From NCBI RefSeq assembly GCF_003668875.1, contig NZ_RAWM01000051.1:1-54870 (forward strand): a stretch of 54,870 bases of DNA, written 5' to 3'. This DNA is from Corallococcus interemptor (GTDB lineage: Bacteria; Myxococcota; Myxococcia; Myxococcales; Myxococcaceae). The notes under the pieces are model-generated. The model saw only the letters and a list, made by a program, of their open reading frames with translations. It was not told where the DNA came from and made no database searches. Positions 36,783 to 45,000 of this stretch are shown here, piece by piece. Positions within the stretch are counted from its first letter, which is position 1, and every line of letters starts with the position of its first letter. The position numbers and the translations under genes were made by a program.

Positions 36783-37630
36783 CGCCGGGCTCCGGCTCCG
36801 GACGCGACGTACTCCGCGATGAGGTCCGGCAGCGGAACGCCCGTCTCGTCGATGCTGCGCGCGAACTCCACGCAGTGGTTGATTTCGTTGACGTAGATGT
36901 CGCCGCCGCGCGTCTCCAGCAGGTCCACCGCCACCATGTCCCCGCCCACCGCCTCCGCCGCGGCCTCCGCCAGCCTCGCGTGCACCACCGGCACCTCGTA
37001 GCGCTCCGGCACGGCACCTCGAGCGGTGTTGGTGATCCAGTGCTCGGAGCGCCGCCGGAGGCCGCCCACCGCGCGGCCGACGACGTAGACGCGCAGGTCG
37101 TAGCCCGGCTTGTCCACGTACTCCTGCACCAGCGCCACGTGGTCCTGCGCGCCGCCGGTGCCAAAGCGCGTGGACAGCACGCCTTCGGCCGCGGTGCGCG
37201 AGTCCAGCCGGGCCACCATCCGGCCCCAGCTGCCCAGCACAGGCTTGGTCACCACCGGGTAGCCCTTCTGCTCAATCGCCTCCAGGCACGCGTCCTCGTC
37301 GAAGGCCACGAACGACCACGGCATGGGCACGCCCTTCGCGGCCAGCGCGGCGCTGGTGAGCGCCTTGTCCCCGCACAGCGAGATGGTCCGCGCGCTGTTG
37401 AGCACGCGCAGCCCCTTCATCTCCAGGAACGTGGCCAGGTAGCGCGCACGCGTGAAGGACATGCTGCGCATCAACACGGTGTCGGCCTCGGTGACGCGCT
37501 GCCGGTCCATGGACAGCACCATCCCGGTGTCCTGCACCAGGTTGACGGCGCAGTCGCGCCTGCGCAGCGCCTCGAGGAGGAGCTTCTCCTCGGTGCGCAC
37601 GCGCGTATAGACGAGGTCGACCTTGCGCAT
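36779..37630 (-). CDS. lysX: LysX-type ATP-grasp ligase ([LysW]-amino acid ligase)
   Basis: The 283-residue protein has the RimK/LysX ATP-grasp organisation. CGDKALTSAALAAKGVP (86-102) starts the central domain and VTKPVLGSWGRMV (127-139) is the ATP-binding strand and Gly loop. EYVDKPGYDLRVYVVG (170-185) and DIYVNEINHCVEF (244-256) complete the metal and substrate site. LysX joins the alpha-amino group of aminoadipate or glutamate to the C-terminal Glu of LysW, thereby protecting it. Its start lies nine bases after lysW, as expected for direct partners. Which amino acid is loaded cannot be decided by eye. Confidence 0.88.
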   Translation of the reverse strand: MRKVDLVYTRVRTEEKLLLEALRRRDCAVNLVQDTGMVLSMDRQRVTEADTVLMRSMSFTRARYLATFLEMKGLRVLNSARTISLCGDKALTSAALAAKGVPMPWSFVAFDEDACLEAIEQKGYPVVTKPVLGSWGRMVARLDSRTAAEGVLSTRFGTGGAQDHVALVQEYVDKPGYDLRVYVVGRAVGGLRRRSEHWITNTARGAVPERYEVPVVHARLAEAAAEAVGGDMVAVDLLETRGGDIYVNEINHCVEFARSIDETGVPLPDLIAEYVASGAGARR

Positions 37631-37639
37631 GGCGCGGGT

Positions 37640-37843
37640 CTACTCCCCCCAGTCTTCCTCGACCTCGGGCGCTTCCTCGAGCCGCAGCGGGTTGACGCCC
37701 ACCACCTCCAGCTCGGCGGAACAGCCGTCACAGGAGAGCACCTCACCCACGATCCGGTTGCCGCCCGGCACCGGCTGGGCGCACAGCGGACACTGCTCCG
37801 GCGGCACGGACTGCGTCATCGGGTTCGGGTTCTGGACCTGCAT
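37640..37843 (-). CDS. lysW: LysW-type amino-group carrier protein
   Basis: This 67-residue protein has a zinc-ribbon body with CPLC (Cys18, Cys21) and CDGC (Cys38, Cys41). ELEVVGVNPLRLEEAPE is followed by the C-terminal EEDWGE, the hallmark of LysW/AmCP. The last Glu is the attachment point for the substrate's amino group. ATG 37843 follows AGGAGGGA; ATG 37819 is an alternative that would remove the first eight residues. LysW of primary lysine synthesis is about 54 residues, so this one has an extra N-terminus. It sits one base after the stop of the transketolase C-half and just before lysX, inside one tight operon. Its length was derived from the frame that ends at 37640. Confidence 0.92.
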   Translation of the reverse strand: MQVQNPNPMTQSVPPEQCPLCAQPVPGGNRIVGEVLSCDGCSAELEVVGVNPLRLEEAPEVEEDWGE

Positions 37844-37844
37844 G

Positions 37845-38882
37845 TCAGTCCCTCCTCGCTTCGGGTCCCACGGCAAACATCGGGGTTCTTGGGAGCACTC
37901 CAAGGATGCGCTCGGCCACCTGCCCGCCCTCCAGCCCATGGCCCTTGAGCAGCGCTTCATGCGAACCGGCGCGCGAGTCGTACCGGTCCTGCAAGCCCAC
38001 GCGCAGCACGCGCCGCTGCAGGTCCAGCGAGCACACCGTCTCGCACACCGCGCTGCCCAGGCCGCCCAGCACGTTGTGCTCCTCCACCGTCACCAGGAGC
38101 CGCGTGCGCGACGCCGTCTCACGCACCGCCTCCTCGTCCAGCGGCTTGAGCGTGTGCACGTTGAGCACGCGCGCGGAGACGCCCTGCGCCTCCAGAAGCT
38201 TCGCGGCGTCCAGCGCCACGGACACGCCCACTTCACCGTGCGCCAGCAGCCCCACGTCGTCGCCTTCGCGCAGGAGCGCGGCGCGGCCCAGCTCGAACGG
38301 CGGGCGTGGGAGGTCCAGGCGGGTGACGCGGTTGCGGCCCAGCCGCAGGTACACCGGCCCGTCGTGCTGGAGCATCGCGCGCGTGGCGAGCACCGTCTCC
38401 AGGCCATCCGCGGGCGACACCACCGTGAGGTTGGGCATCGCGCGCAGCACGGCCAGGTCTTCAATCGCGTGGTGCGTGGGGCCGAAGAACGCGCCCGCGA
38501 CGCCGCCGTAGTCGCACACCAGCTTCACGTTGGCGCGCGCATAGGCCAGGTTCAGCCGCACCTGCTCGCACGCGCGCATCACGCCGAACGCCGCGAAGCT
38601 GTGCGCGATGACGGTGTGCCCGCCGTGCGCCAGGCCACACGCCATGTCCAGCATGGTGGCCTCGCAGATGCCCAGGTTGAAGTAGCGCTGGGGGTGGCGC
38701 TTCTCGAACGGGTCGCCTCCGCCGCCCAGGTCCGCCTCCAGGAAGACGACGCGCGCGTCTTCTTCCGCGAAGCGCGCCGCCGCGTGCCGGAACACCAGCC
38801 GGCTGGACAGGTCCGGGTGCGCGGCGAGCCACGCCTCCGGCGCCTGGGCCAGGTCCACCCCCGGGGAGAGCGACGCGCTCAC
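37845..38882 (-). CDS. Transketolase C-terminal half (split enzyme)
   Basis: The 345-residue protein covers the pyrimidine-binding and C-terminal domains of transketolase. EADLGGGG, RYFNLGICEATMLDMACGLA (with Glu as the TPP-activating residue) and THHAIEDLAVLRAMPNLTVVSPAD are the family blocks. VEEHNVLGGLGSAVCE is in the last domain. It overlaps the N-half gene by four bases (38879-38882), so the two chains are made in equal amounts. Transketolases move a two-carbon ketol unit to an aldehyde. Beside LysW, LysX and LysY, the natural acceptor would be the carrier-bound semialdehyde (inference from the similar known pathway for a diamino-dihydroxy-heptanoate). Confidence 0.9.
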   Translation of the reverse strand: MSASLSPGVDLAQAPEAWLAAHPDLSSRLVFRHAAARFAEEDARVVFLEADLGGGGDPFEKRHPQRYFNLGICEATMLDMACGLAHGGHTVIAHSFAAFGVMRACEQVRLNLAYARANVKLVCDYGGVAGAFFGPTHHAIEDLAVLRAMPNLTVVSPADGLETVLATRAMLQHDGPVYLRLGRNRVTRLDLPRPPFELGRAALLREGDDVGLLAHGEVGVSVALDAAKLLEAQGVSARVLNVHTLKPLDEEAVRETASRTRLLVTVEEHNVLGGLGSAVCETVCSLDLQRRVLRVGLQDRYDSRAGSHEALLKGHGLEGGQVAERILGVLPRTPMFAVGPEARRD

Positions 38883-39826
38883 TGGGCGTCCTCCCCCAGC
38901 GACGCGAGCGCCCGGCGCAGGTGCTCCGGTGAGAAGACCGCGTAGTGCGGCCCCTTGCCCTTGAGCATCGGCACGCCCGCGCCCTTCCGCGTCCGGGCCA
39001 CGATGGCGCGAGGACGGACGCCCACGACGGGCGCCTCCAGCGCGGCGACCAGCGCGGGCAGGTCGTGCCCTTCCACCTCCAGCGACTGGAAGCCGAACGC
39101 GTCCAGGCGCTGCACCAGCGCCTCCTGCGACAGGATGGCTTCGGTGGGCCCGTCGTTCTGCCCGCCGTTGCGGTCGATGATCAGCGTCAGGCCCGTGAGC
39201 TTGCGGTGTGACGCCACCTGGAGCGCTTCCCAGTTGGAGCCCTCGCCCATCTCCCCGTCGCCGCAGACGACGAAGGTGCGGTTGGGCTCACCGCGCAGCG
39301 CGTGCGCGAGCGTCAGCCCCACGCCCAGCCCCAGCCCGTGGCCCAGGCTGCCGGTGGCGAACTCCACGCCCGGCACCGCCGCGTTCACGTGCCCGGTGAA
39401 GATGCTGCCGTCCGCGTTGTACTCGCGCACCAGCGTCTCCACGTCCACGAAGCCGAACTCCGCGAGCGCCGCGTAGAGCCCCGCTGCCGCGTGCCCCTTG
39501 GACAGGATGAGGTGGTCGCGCTCGGGAGCCTTGGGCGCGCGCGGATCCACGCGCATCACCCGGCCCAGCAGCGCCACCAATATCTCCACCATCGACAGCG
39601 AGCCGCCCAGGTGACAGCCCGACGGCGTCGCCGCCAGCCGCACGATGGTCTGACGGATCCGCTTCGCCCGGCGAGGCAGCAGCGCCAGCCCCGCGTCCGA
39701 CGCGGCGCCCGGTGCCATGTCCCCAGGGCGGGCAGGCGCCAGCGGACCACCGGAGGCCGAGGGTTCTTCTGGCGTCCGCGCGTCGCGCGACAGCCCGGGG
39801 GTCGTTGAGTTCGCCGAGAAAGTCAT
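38879..39826 (-). CDS. Transketolase N-terminal half with extra N-terminal tail
   Basis: The 315-residue protein holds the TPP pyrophosphate-binding domain. The key block is CGDGEMGEGSNWEAL, with Asp/Asn ligands for the metal, near residue 190. LSKGHAAAGLYAALAEFG and GHVNAAVPGVEFATGSLGHGL are also diagnostic. Residues 1-45 are a Pro/Ala/Gly/Ser-rich tail before the first catalytic helix, longer than the usual start. It is the first gene of the leftward operon, 47 bases from a possible -10 element. It works with the C-half (four-base overlap). The tail may be a disordered linker or a targeting sequence, for example for the nearby shell (inference). Confidence 0.9.
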   Translation of the reverse strand: MTFSANSTTPGLSRDARTPEEPSASGGPLAPARPGDMAPGAASDAGLALLPRRAKRIRQTIVRLAATPSGCHLGGSLSMVEILVALLGRVMRVDPRAPKAPERDHLILSKGHAAAGLYAALAEFGFVDVETLVREYNADGSIFTGHVNAAVPGVEFATGSLGHGLGLGVGLTLAHALRGEPNRTFVVCGDGEMGEGSNWEALQVASHRKLTGLTLIIDRNGGQNDGPTEAILSQEALVQRLDAFGFQSLEVEGHDLPALVAALEAPVVGVRPRAIVARTRKGAGVPMLKGKGPHYAVFSPEHLRRALASLGEDAQ

Positions 39827-39873
39827 GCCCGTAGCGTCGCTGACACAGCCCCGGAATCCGGCTGTTGTGAGAC

Positions 39874-39903
39874 ACCCTAGGAAAACGCATCATGCGCCGT
39901 CAA
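39874..39903 (-). promoter_or_regulatory. Possible sigma-70-type promoter of the carrier-protein operon
   Basis: On the minus strand TTGACG (39898-39903) is followed by an 18-base spacer and TAGGGT (39874-39879). The start codon at 39826 lies about 47 bases further on. The region to 40025 is locally AT-rich and separates this operon from the divergent ligase operon. The -10 match is only three of six. Confidence 0.35.
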
Positions 39904-40025
39904 CGCGGATTTTCTTAAGATGTAGATGCACGAGAAAAAACCGTCTAGCCCGGTAAACTCGCGGTGTTACACGCGCGGCACGCCTGGCATTCCCCCGTTT
40001 TCCGTCACTCGGAGGAGACCTTCAC

Positions 40026-41693
40026 ATGGGGCAGCGTTTCCATAACGCAGCGGCATTGGCGAAGGGCGCGGAGTACCGCCGGAAGGGTTGGTGGCGTGAC
40101 ACCACGGTGGTTGACGATCTGCGTCGCTGCGTCCACGCGCACCCGGACAAGACCGCGATCATCGCCGCACGGTATTTTTCCAAGGACATCACGTGGCTGA
40201 CGTACGCGGAGCTGGCGCGATACATGGACCGGTTCGCGCTGGGCCTGCGCGAGCTGGGCGTGGGGCGCGAGGACATCGTCGCGGTGCAGCTGCCCAACGG
40301 CTGGCACTTCACGGCGCTCGCGCTGGCGTGCGCGCGGCTGGGAGCGGTCATCGCGCCCATTCCGCCGGACTACCGGCGGCGCGAGGTGGAGTTCATCCTG
40401 GGGCGCACGGAAGCGTCCGTGTACGTGGGGCCCACGTCGTGGACGGGGCACTCGCACCGGGACATGGCGAAGGACATCGCGGCGGTGCTGCCGTCGCTGC
40501 GCCACCGCGTGCTGCTCGGCGCCAACACAGACCTCCAGCCCGGCGAGCTGGACTTCGAGCGCCACTTCATCGAGCGCGAGTGGGAGAAGGAGGCGTCGCT
40601 GGACGGCGTGGCCACGGCGGCCCCGGACGACGTGTGCAACATCCTCTACACGTCCGGCACCACGGGTGAGCCCAAGGGCGTGGTGCACTCGCACAACACG
40701 AATTACGGCATCACGCGCGCGCTCTGCGACACGCTGGGCATCGACGGGACGGACGTGGTGGCGCTGCCGTCGCTGCTGACGGCGTCCACGGGGTTCACGT
40801 ACTCGTACCTGATGCCCATCCTGCTGGGGGCCACGGCCATCTACATGGACGTGGGCGACCCGGAGCTGACGCTCAAGCTCTTCGAGGAGCACGGCGTCAC
40901 GTTCACGTACGGCATCCCCACGTACCTGATGAACCTCATCGCGTTGCAGCGCAAGCGCCAGCGCAACACGTCCTCGCTGAGGCAGCTGGCCACGGGCTCC
41001 ATCCCGGTGCCGCCGCACCTCATCGCGGCGGTGCGCGAGGTGTTCGGCGTGCGGCTGCACACGCTGTGGGGCATGACGGAGAACGGCGCGGTCACCATCA
41101 CGCGGCACGAGGATCCGCCGGACTGGCCCAGCCAGAGTGACGGGCGCGCGGTGGCGTGGATGGAGACGAAGATCGTCCCCGCGATCGCGGAGGACGGCAC
41201 GCCGTATCCGGATGGGACGGGGCGGCTGTTGGTGCGCGGCGCCAGCCAGTGCCTCACCTACTTCAAGCGCGACGACGTGTACGCGGCGGCGGTGGACGCG
41301 GAGGGCTGGTTCGACACGGGCGACCTGGCGCGCGACGACGGGCGCGGCGGCATCCGGATTGTCGGGCGGCTGAAGGACGTCATCTTCCGGTACGGGTACA
41401 AGATCCCCGTGGTGGAGGTGGAGTCCGCGCTCTACTCGCACCCGAAGGTGAAGGAGGTCGCGGTCGTCGCGCACTCGGACGACAAGATTGGCGGCGAGCG
41501 GGTGTGCGCCGTGGTGGTGGTGCGCGAGGGAGAGGCCCCGCCCACGCTCAACGAGCTTCGCGACCACCTCAAGCAGCAGGGCATGTCCAACCAGTACTGG
41601 CCGGACCGGTTGGATCTCATCGACGAGATGCCCAAGACGGCCACCGGCAAGGTGCGCAAGTACCTGCTGCGCGAGCGGCTGAGGCCCGCGTGA
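40026..41693 (+). CDS. Stand-alone AMP-dependent acyl/amino acid ligase
   Basis: ATG 40026 follows GGAGGAGACC and gives 555 residues. The adenylation core motif YTSGTTGEPKG is at 208-218. LWGMTENGAVTITRHE, GWFDTGDLARDDGRGG and PKTATGKVRKYLL (A10, with catalytic Lys near 546) complete the ANL family set. It has no carrier domain of its own. The next gene, overlapping by four bases, is a free acyl carrier protein, so the ligase should activate an acid and load it there. It resembles fatty-acyl/aryl-CoA or AMP ligases more than NRPS A domains. The divergent arrangement puts it at the start of the NRPS operon. Confidence 0.9.
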   Translation: MGQRFHNAAALAKGAEYRRKGWWRDTTVVDDLRRCVHAHPDKTAIIAARYFSKDITWLTYAELARYMDRFALGLRELGVGREDIVAVQLPNGWHFTALALACARLGAVIAPIPPDYRRREVEFILGRTEASVYVGPTSWTGHSHRDMAKDIAAVLPSLRHRVLLGANTDLQPGELDFERHFIEREWEKEASLDGVATAAPDDVCNILYTSGTTGEPKGVVHSHNTNYGITRALCDTLGIDGTDVVALPSLLTASTGFTYSYLMPILLGATAIYMDVGDPELTLKLFEEHGVTFTYGIPTYLMNLIALQRKRQRNTSSLRQLATGSIPVPPHLIAAVREVFGVRLHTLWGMTENGAVTITRHEDPPDWPSQSDGRAVAWMETKIVPAIAEDGTPYPDGTGRLLVRGASQCLTYFKRDDVYAAAVDAEGWFDTGDLARDDGRGGIRIVGRLKDVIFRYGYKIPVVEVESALYSHPKVKEVAVVAHSDDKIGGERVCAVVVVREGEAPPTLNELRDHLKQQGMSNQYWPDRLDLIDEMPKTATGKVRKYLLRERLRPA

Positions 41694-41953
41694 GCGGGCG
41701 CCCCGAAGAAGCCTCCGGCCTCACGGACACGGAAGCGAAGCTCGCCGCGTGGTGGAAGGACCTGCTGGGCGTGGAGGTGGTGCGCCCGGAGGACCACTTC
41801 CTGGAGATTGGCGGCAACTCGCTGATGGCCACGGTCCTGTCCAACCGCATCGAGAACGAGCTGGGCGTGGAGGTTTCCATGGTGGAGCTGTTCAACACGC
41901 TCCGCGCCGTGGCCACGCTGTGCGACGAGCTGCGCCAGGAGCAGACCGCCTGA
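41690..41953 (+). CDS. Free acyl/peptidyl carrier protein
   Basis: The start is GTG 41690, overlapping the ligase stop as GTGA. The 87-residue product is a phosphopantetheine carrier, with LEIGGNSLMAT and Ser44 as attachment site. EVSMVELFNTLRAVATLCDEL is the typical recognition helix and C-terminal part. It lacks extra domains. It would hold the acid activated by the upstream ligase and pass it to the first condensation domain of the NRPS, which begins 53 bases downstream. Confidence 0.88.
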   Translation: MSGRPEEASGLTDTEAKLAAWWKDLLGVEVVRPEDHFLEIGGNSLMATVLSNRIENELGVEVSMVELFNTLRAVATLCDELRQEQTA

Positions 41954-41958
41954 GTCGA

Positions 41959-41978
41959 GCCGCCCCTTCGAGGGCGGC
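41959..41978 (+). other. Hairpin between carrier protein and NRPS genes
   Basis: GCCGCCC (41959-41965) pairs with GGGCGGC (41972-41978) around CTTCGA. It lies within the 53-base gap before the NRPS start and may affect read-through or mRNA stability. Confidence 0.25.
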
Positions 41979-42006
41979 CCCTTCCCCGCTTTCCCCCGAG
42001 CGCGAC

Positions 42007-45000
42007 ATGACGACCGAGCACCCCGGCTCCCCTTCCGCCCCCGCGCCGAAGTCCCCGGCGAGGTCCCGTCGTCGAGCACCGCCGGTGGTGCCCGTCCCTC
42101 GCGATGGCCTCTTGCCGCTCTCCTTCGGGCAGCAGCGCATGTGGTTCATCGAGCAGCTCACGCCCGGGGGCATCTCCTACAACGTCCCGTACTTCGCGCG
42201 GCTCACCGGAGCGCTGGACGTCCCCGCGCTGGAGCGGGCGCTGGCCGTGCTGGTGGAGCGGCACGAAGCGCTGCGCACCACCTTCGCCGTCGTGGACGGG
42301 CAGCCGGTGCAGCGCATCGCGCCGTCGCTGTCCCTGCCGCTGCATGTGGAATCGCTGGAGGCGCTGCCCCCGTCCGAGCGCGAGCAAGCCCTGCGGCACC
42401 TGGCTGAGGCGGAGGCGCGAGTGCCCTTCGACCTGGGCGCGGGGCCGCTGGTGCGCGTGCGGCTCCTGCGGCTGAGCGAAACAGAGCACGTGCTGCTCCT
42501 GATGCTGCACCACATCTGCTGCGACGGTTGGTCGCTCACGGTGATGGAGCGGGAGCTGCAAGCGCTCTACGCGGCCTTTCGCGCCGGAACGGAGCCCACG
42601 CTGCCCGCGCTGCCGGTGCAGTACGCGGACCATGCGGTGTGGCAGCGGCAGTGGCTCCAGGGGGAACACCTCCAGCAGCAGGTGGAGTGGTGGCGAGGAG
42701 AACTGTCGGGAGCCCCCGCCGCGCTGGACCTGCCCACGGACCGGCCTCGTCCCGCCGTGCAGTCCACGCGGGGCGCGGTGTACCGCCATGCGCTTCCTCC
42801 GGAGCTGGGCAAGGCGCTGGAGGCGCTGTGCCGCAAGCAGGGCGTCACGTTGTTCATGGCGCTCCTGGGTGGGATGCAGCTGCTGCTCTCACGGCTGAGC
42901 GGCCAGGATGACATCGTCATCGGCTCGCCCATCTCCGGCCGTACGCGGCAGGAGGTGGAACCGCTCATCGGCTTCTTCATCAACACGCTGCCCCTGCGCG
43001 TGCGCGGTGAAGGCTCGCTCGGCTTCGGGGAGCTGCTGCGCCGCGTGCGCAAGACGTGCCTGGACGCGTACGCGCACCAGGAGGTGCCCTTCGAGCAGCT
43101 GGTGGACGCGCTCCAGCCGGAGCGTGACCTGAGCCGCCCGCCGCTGTTCCAGGTGTTCTTCACGCTCCAGCACTCGGCCGTGCCCGCGTTGGAGCTGGAG
43201 GGCTTGAAGACGTCCGAGCTGGACTTCGAGCCGGGCGTGTCGCGCATGGACCTCACCGTCTTCCTGCGTGAGACGCCGGAAGGGCTCGTGGGCCTCTGGG
43301 AGTACAGCACCGACCTCTTCGACGCGGCGACGGTGGCGCGCTTCGCGGAGCACTACTCGCGCTTGCTGGAGGCCGCGGTCGCGGAGCCGGAGCGTCCCGT
43401 GGCCACGCTGCCGCTGCTCACCGCGACGGAGCGCCAGCGCCTGCTCCACCACGGCACGGGGGCCACCGTCCCCTACCCGCGCGACGCGTCCCTGCCGGCG
43501 CTCTTCGCGCAGCAGGCCGCGCGGACTCCTGACGCCGTGGCCGTGGAGTCCGGAGGTCAGCGGCTCACGTACGCGGAGCTGGAGGCGCGGGCGAACCAGC
43601 TCGCTCACCACCTGCGTGGGCTGGGCGTACGGCTAGGAACACCCGTGGGCCTGTGCGCGGGCCGGTCGCTGGAGATGGTGGTGGCCACGCTCGCCATCCT
43701 CAAGGCGGGCGGCGCGTACGTCCCGTTGGATCCAAGCTACCCGCCGGAGCGTCTGGAGCTCATGGCGCGCGACGCCCGCATCTCCGTGCTCCTGGTGGAG
43801 CCGGGGCGCGAGTCCGCGTTGAACGGCCTGGTCGCGCGGGTCTTGGTGCTCGACCCGTCGTGGCGGGCCTTCGCTGCGCTGCCGGTGGCCGCGCCGGAGG
43901 TGCACATCCCCGCCGATGCGCTCGCGTACGTCATGTACACGTCCGGCAGCACCGGGCGGCCCAAGGGCGTGGGCGTTCCCCACCGGGGCGTGACGCGCCT
44001 GGTGAAGGGCGTCTCCTATGTCCGGTTCAGCGTGGAGGACGTCGTCCTCCAGCTGGCCACCACGTCGTTCGACGCCGCGACGCTGGAGCTCTGGGGCGCG
44101 CTGCTCAACGGCGCGAAGCTGTTCCTCTATCCGCCGGTGACACCGTCGTTGGAGGAACTGGCGGCCATCCTGGACCGCGAGCACGTCAGCGTGCTGTTCC
44201 TCACCACGGCGTTCTTCGAACAGATGGCGCTGAACCGGCCCGCGGCGCTCGCGCGCGTGGGACAGGTCCTCACGGGCGGCGACGTGCTGTCCCCGCTGGC
44301 CGCGCGCAAGCTGCTGGACGCGGGACGCGCGGTCGTCAACGGCTACGGCCCCACGGAGAACACCACCTTCTCCGCCACGTATCAGGTGAAGCGGGACCTG
44401 GACGCGCGGAGGCCCGTGCCCATCGGCCGCCCGCTGGAGAACTCGCAGGCCCTGGTGCTGGACGCGCGCCTGGAGCCGGTGCCGCCCGGCGTGGTGGGAG
44501 ACCTGTACGTGGGAGGTGACGGGCTCGCGTGGGGCTATCTCGGCAAGCCGGACCTCACCGCGGACCGCTTCGTGCCGCATCCGTTCAGCGAGGTCCCCGG
44601 TGCCCGGCTCTACCGCACGGGCGACCGTGCGCGCTGGCTGCCCTCCGGCGAGCTGGCCTTCATGGGCCGCGCGGACACGCAGGTGAAGCTGCGCGGCTTC
44701 CGCATCGAGCTGGGAGAGATTGAAACCGCCCTGCGCGACCTGCCCGGCGTGGAGGACGCCGTGGCGGAGGTGCGCGAGTACGCCCCCGGTGACAAGCGGC
44801 TGGTGGCCTACGTGACCGGCGCGAACGTGGACGTGAACGCCCTGCGCCCAAGACTGGCCGCCCAGCTGCCAGCGCCCTGGGTGCCGTCCGCCTTCGTGAA
44901 GCTGGACCGGCTGCCGCTGACGCCCGTGGGCAAGGTGGACCGCAAGGCCTTGGCCACACCAGTCGGAGACGCGCTCACGGACGACGCCTACGTGGCGCCG

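Noticed and set aside
30970-37843. lysW-lysX-lysY-lysZ-lysK as the primary lysine or arginine pathway
   Set aside because: No LysJ, homocitrate synthase or other primary genes are present, and the genes are interleaved with sulfotransferase, shell, SDR and NRPS genes. Myxobacteria are expected to make lysine through diaminopimelate.
39974-39990. Sigma-54-like GGCACG...GGCA element before the ligase gene
   Set aside because: The GG and GC elements are two bases too close for a sigma-54 promoter.
41749-42006. Upstream extension of the NRPS start
   Set aside because: It overlaps the carrier protein gene in another frame and is Arg/Gly-rich. ATG 42007 begins just before the condensation domain.
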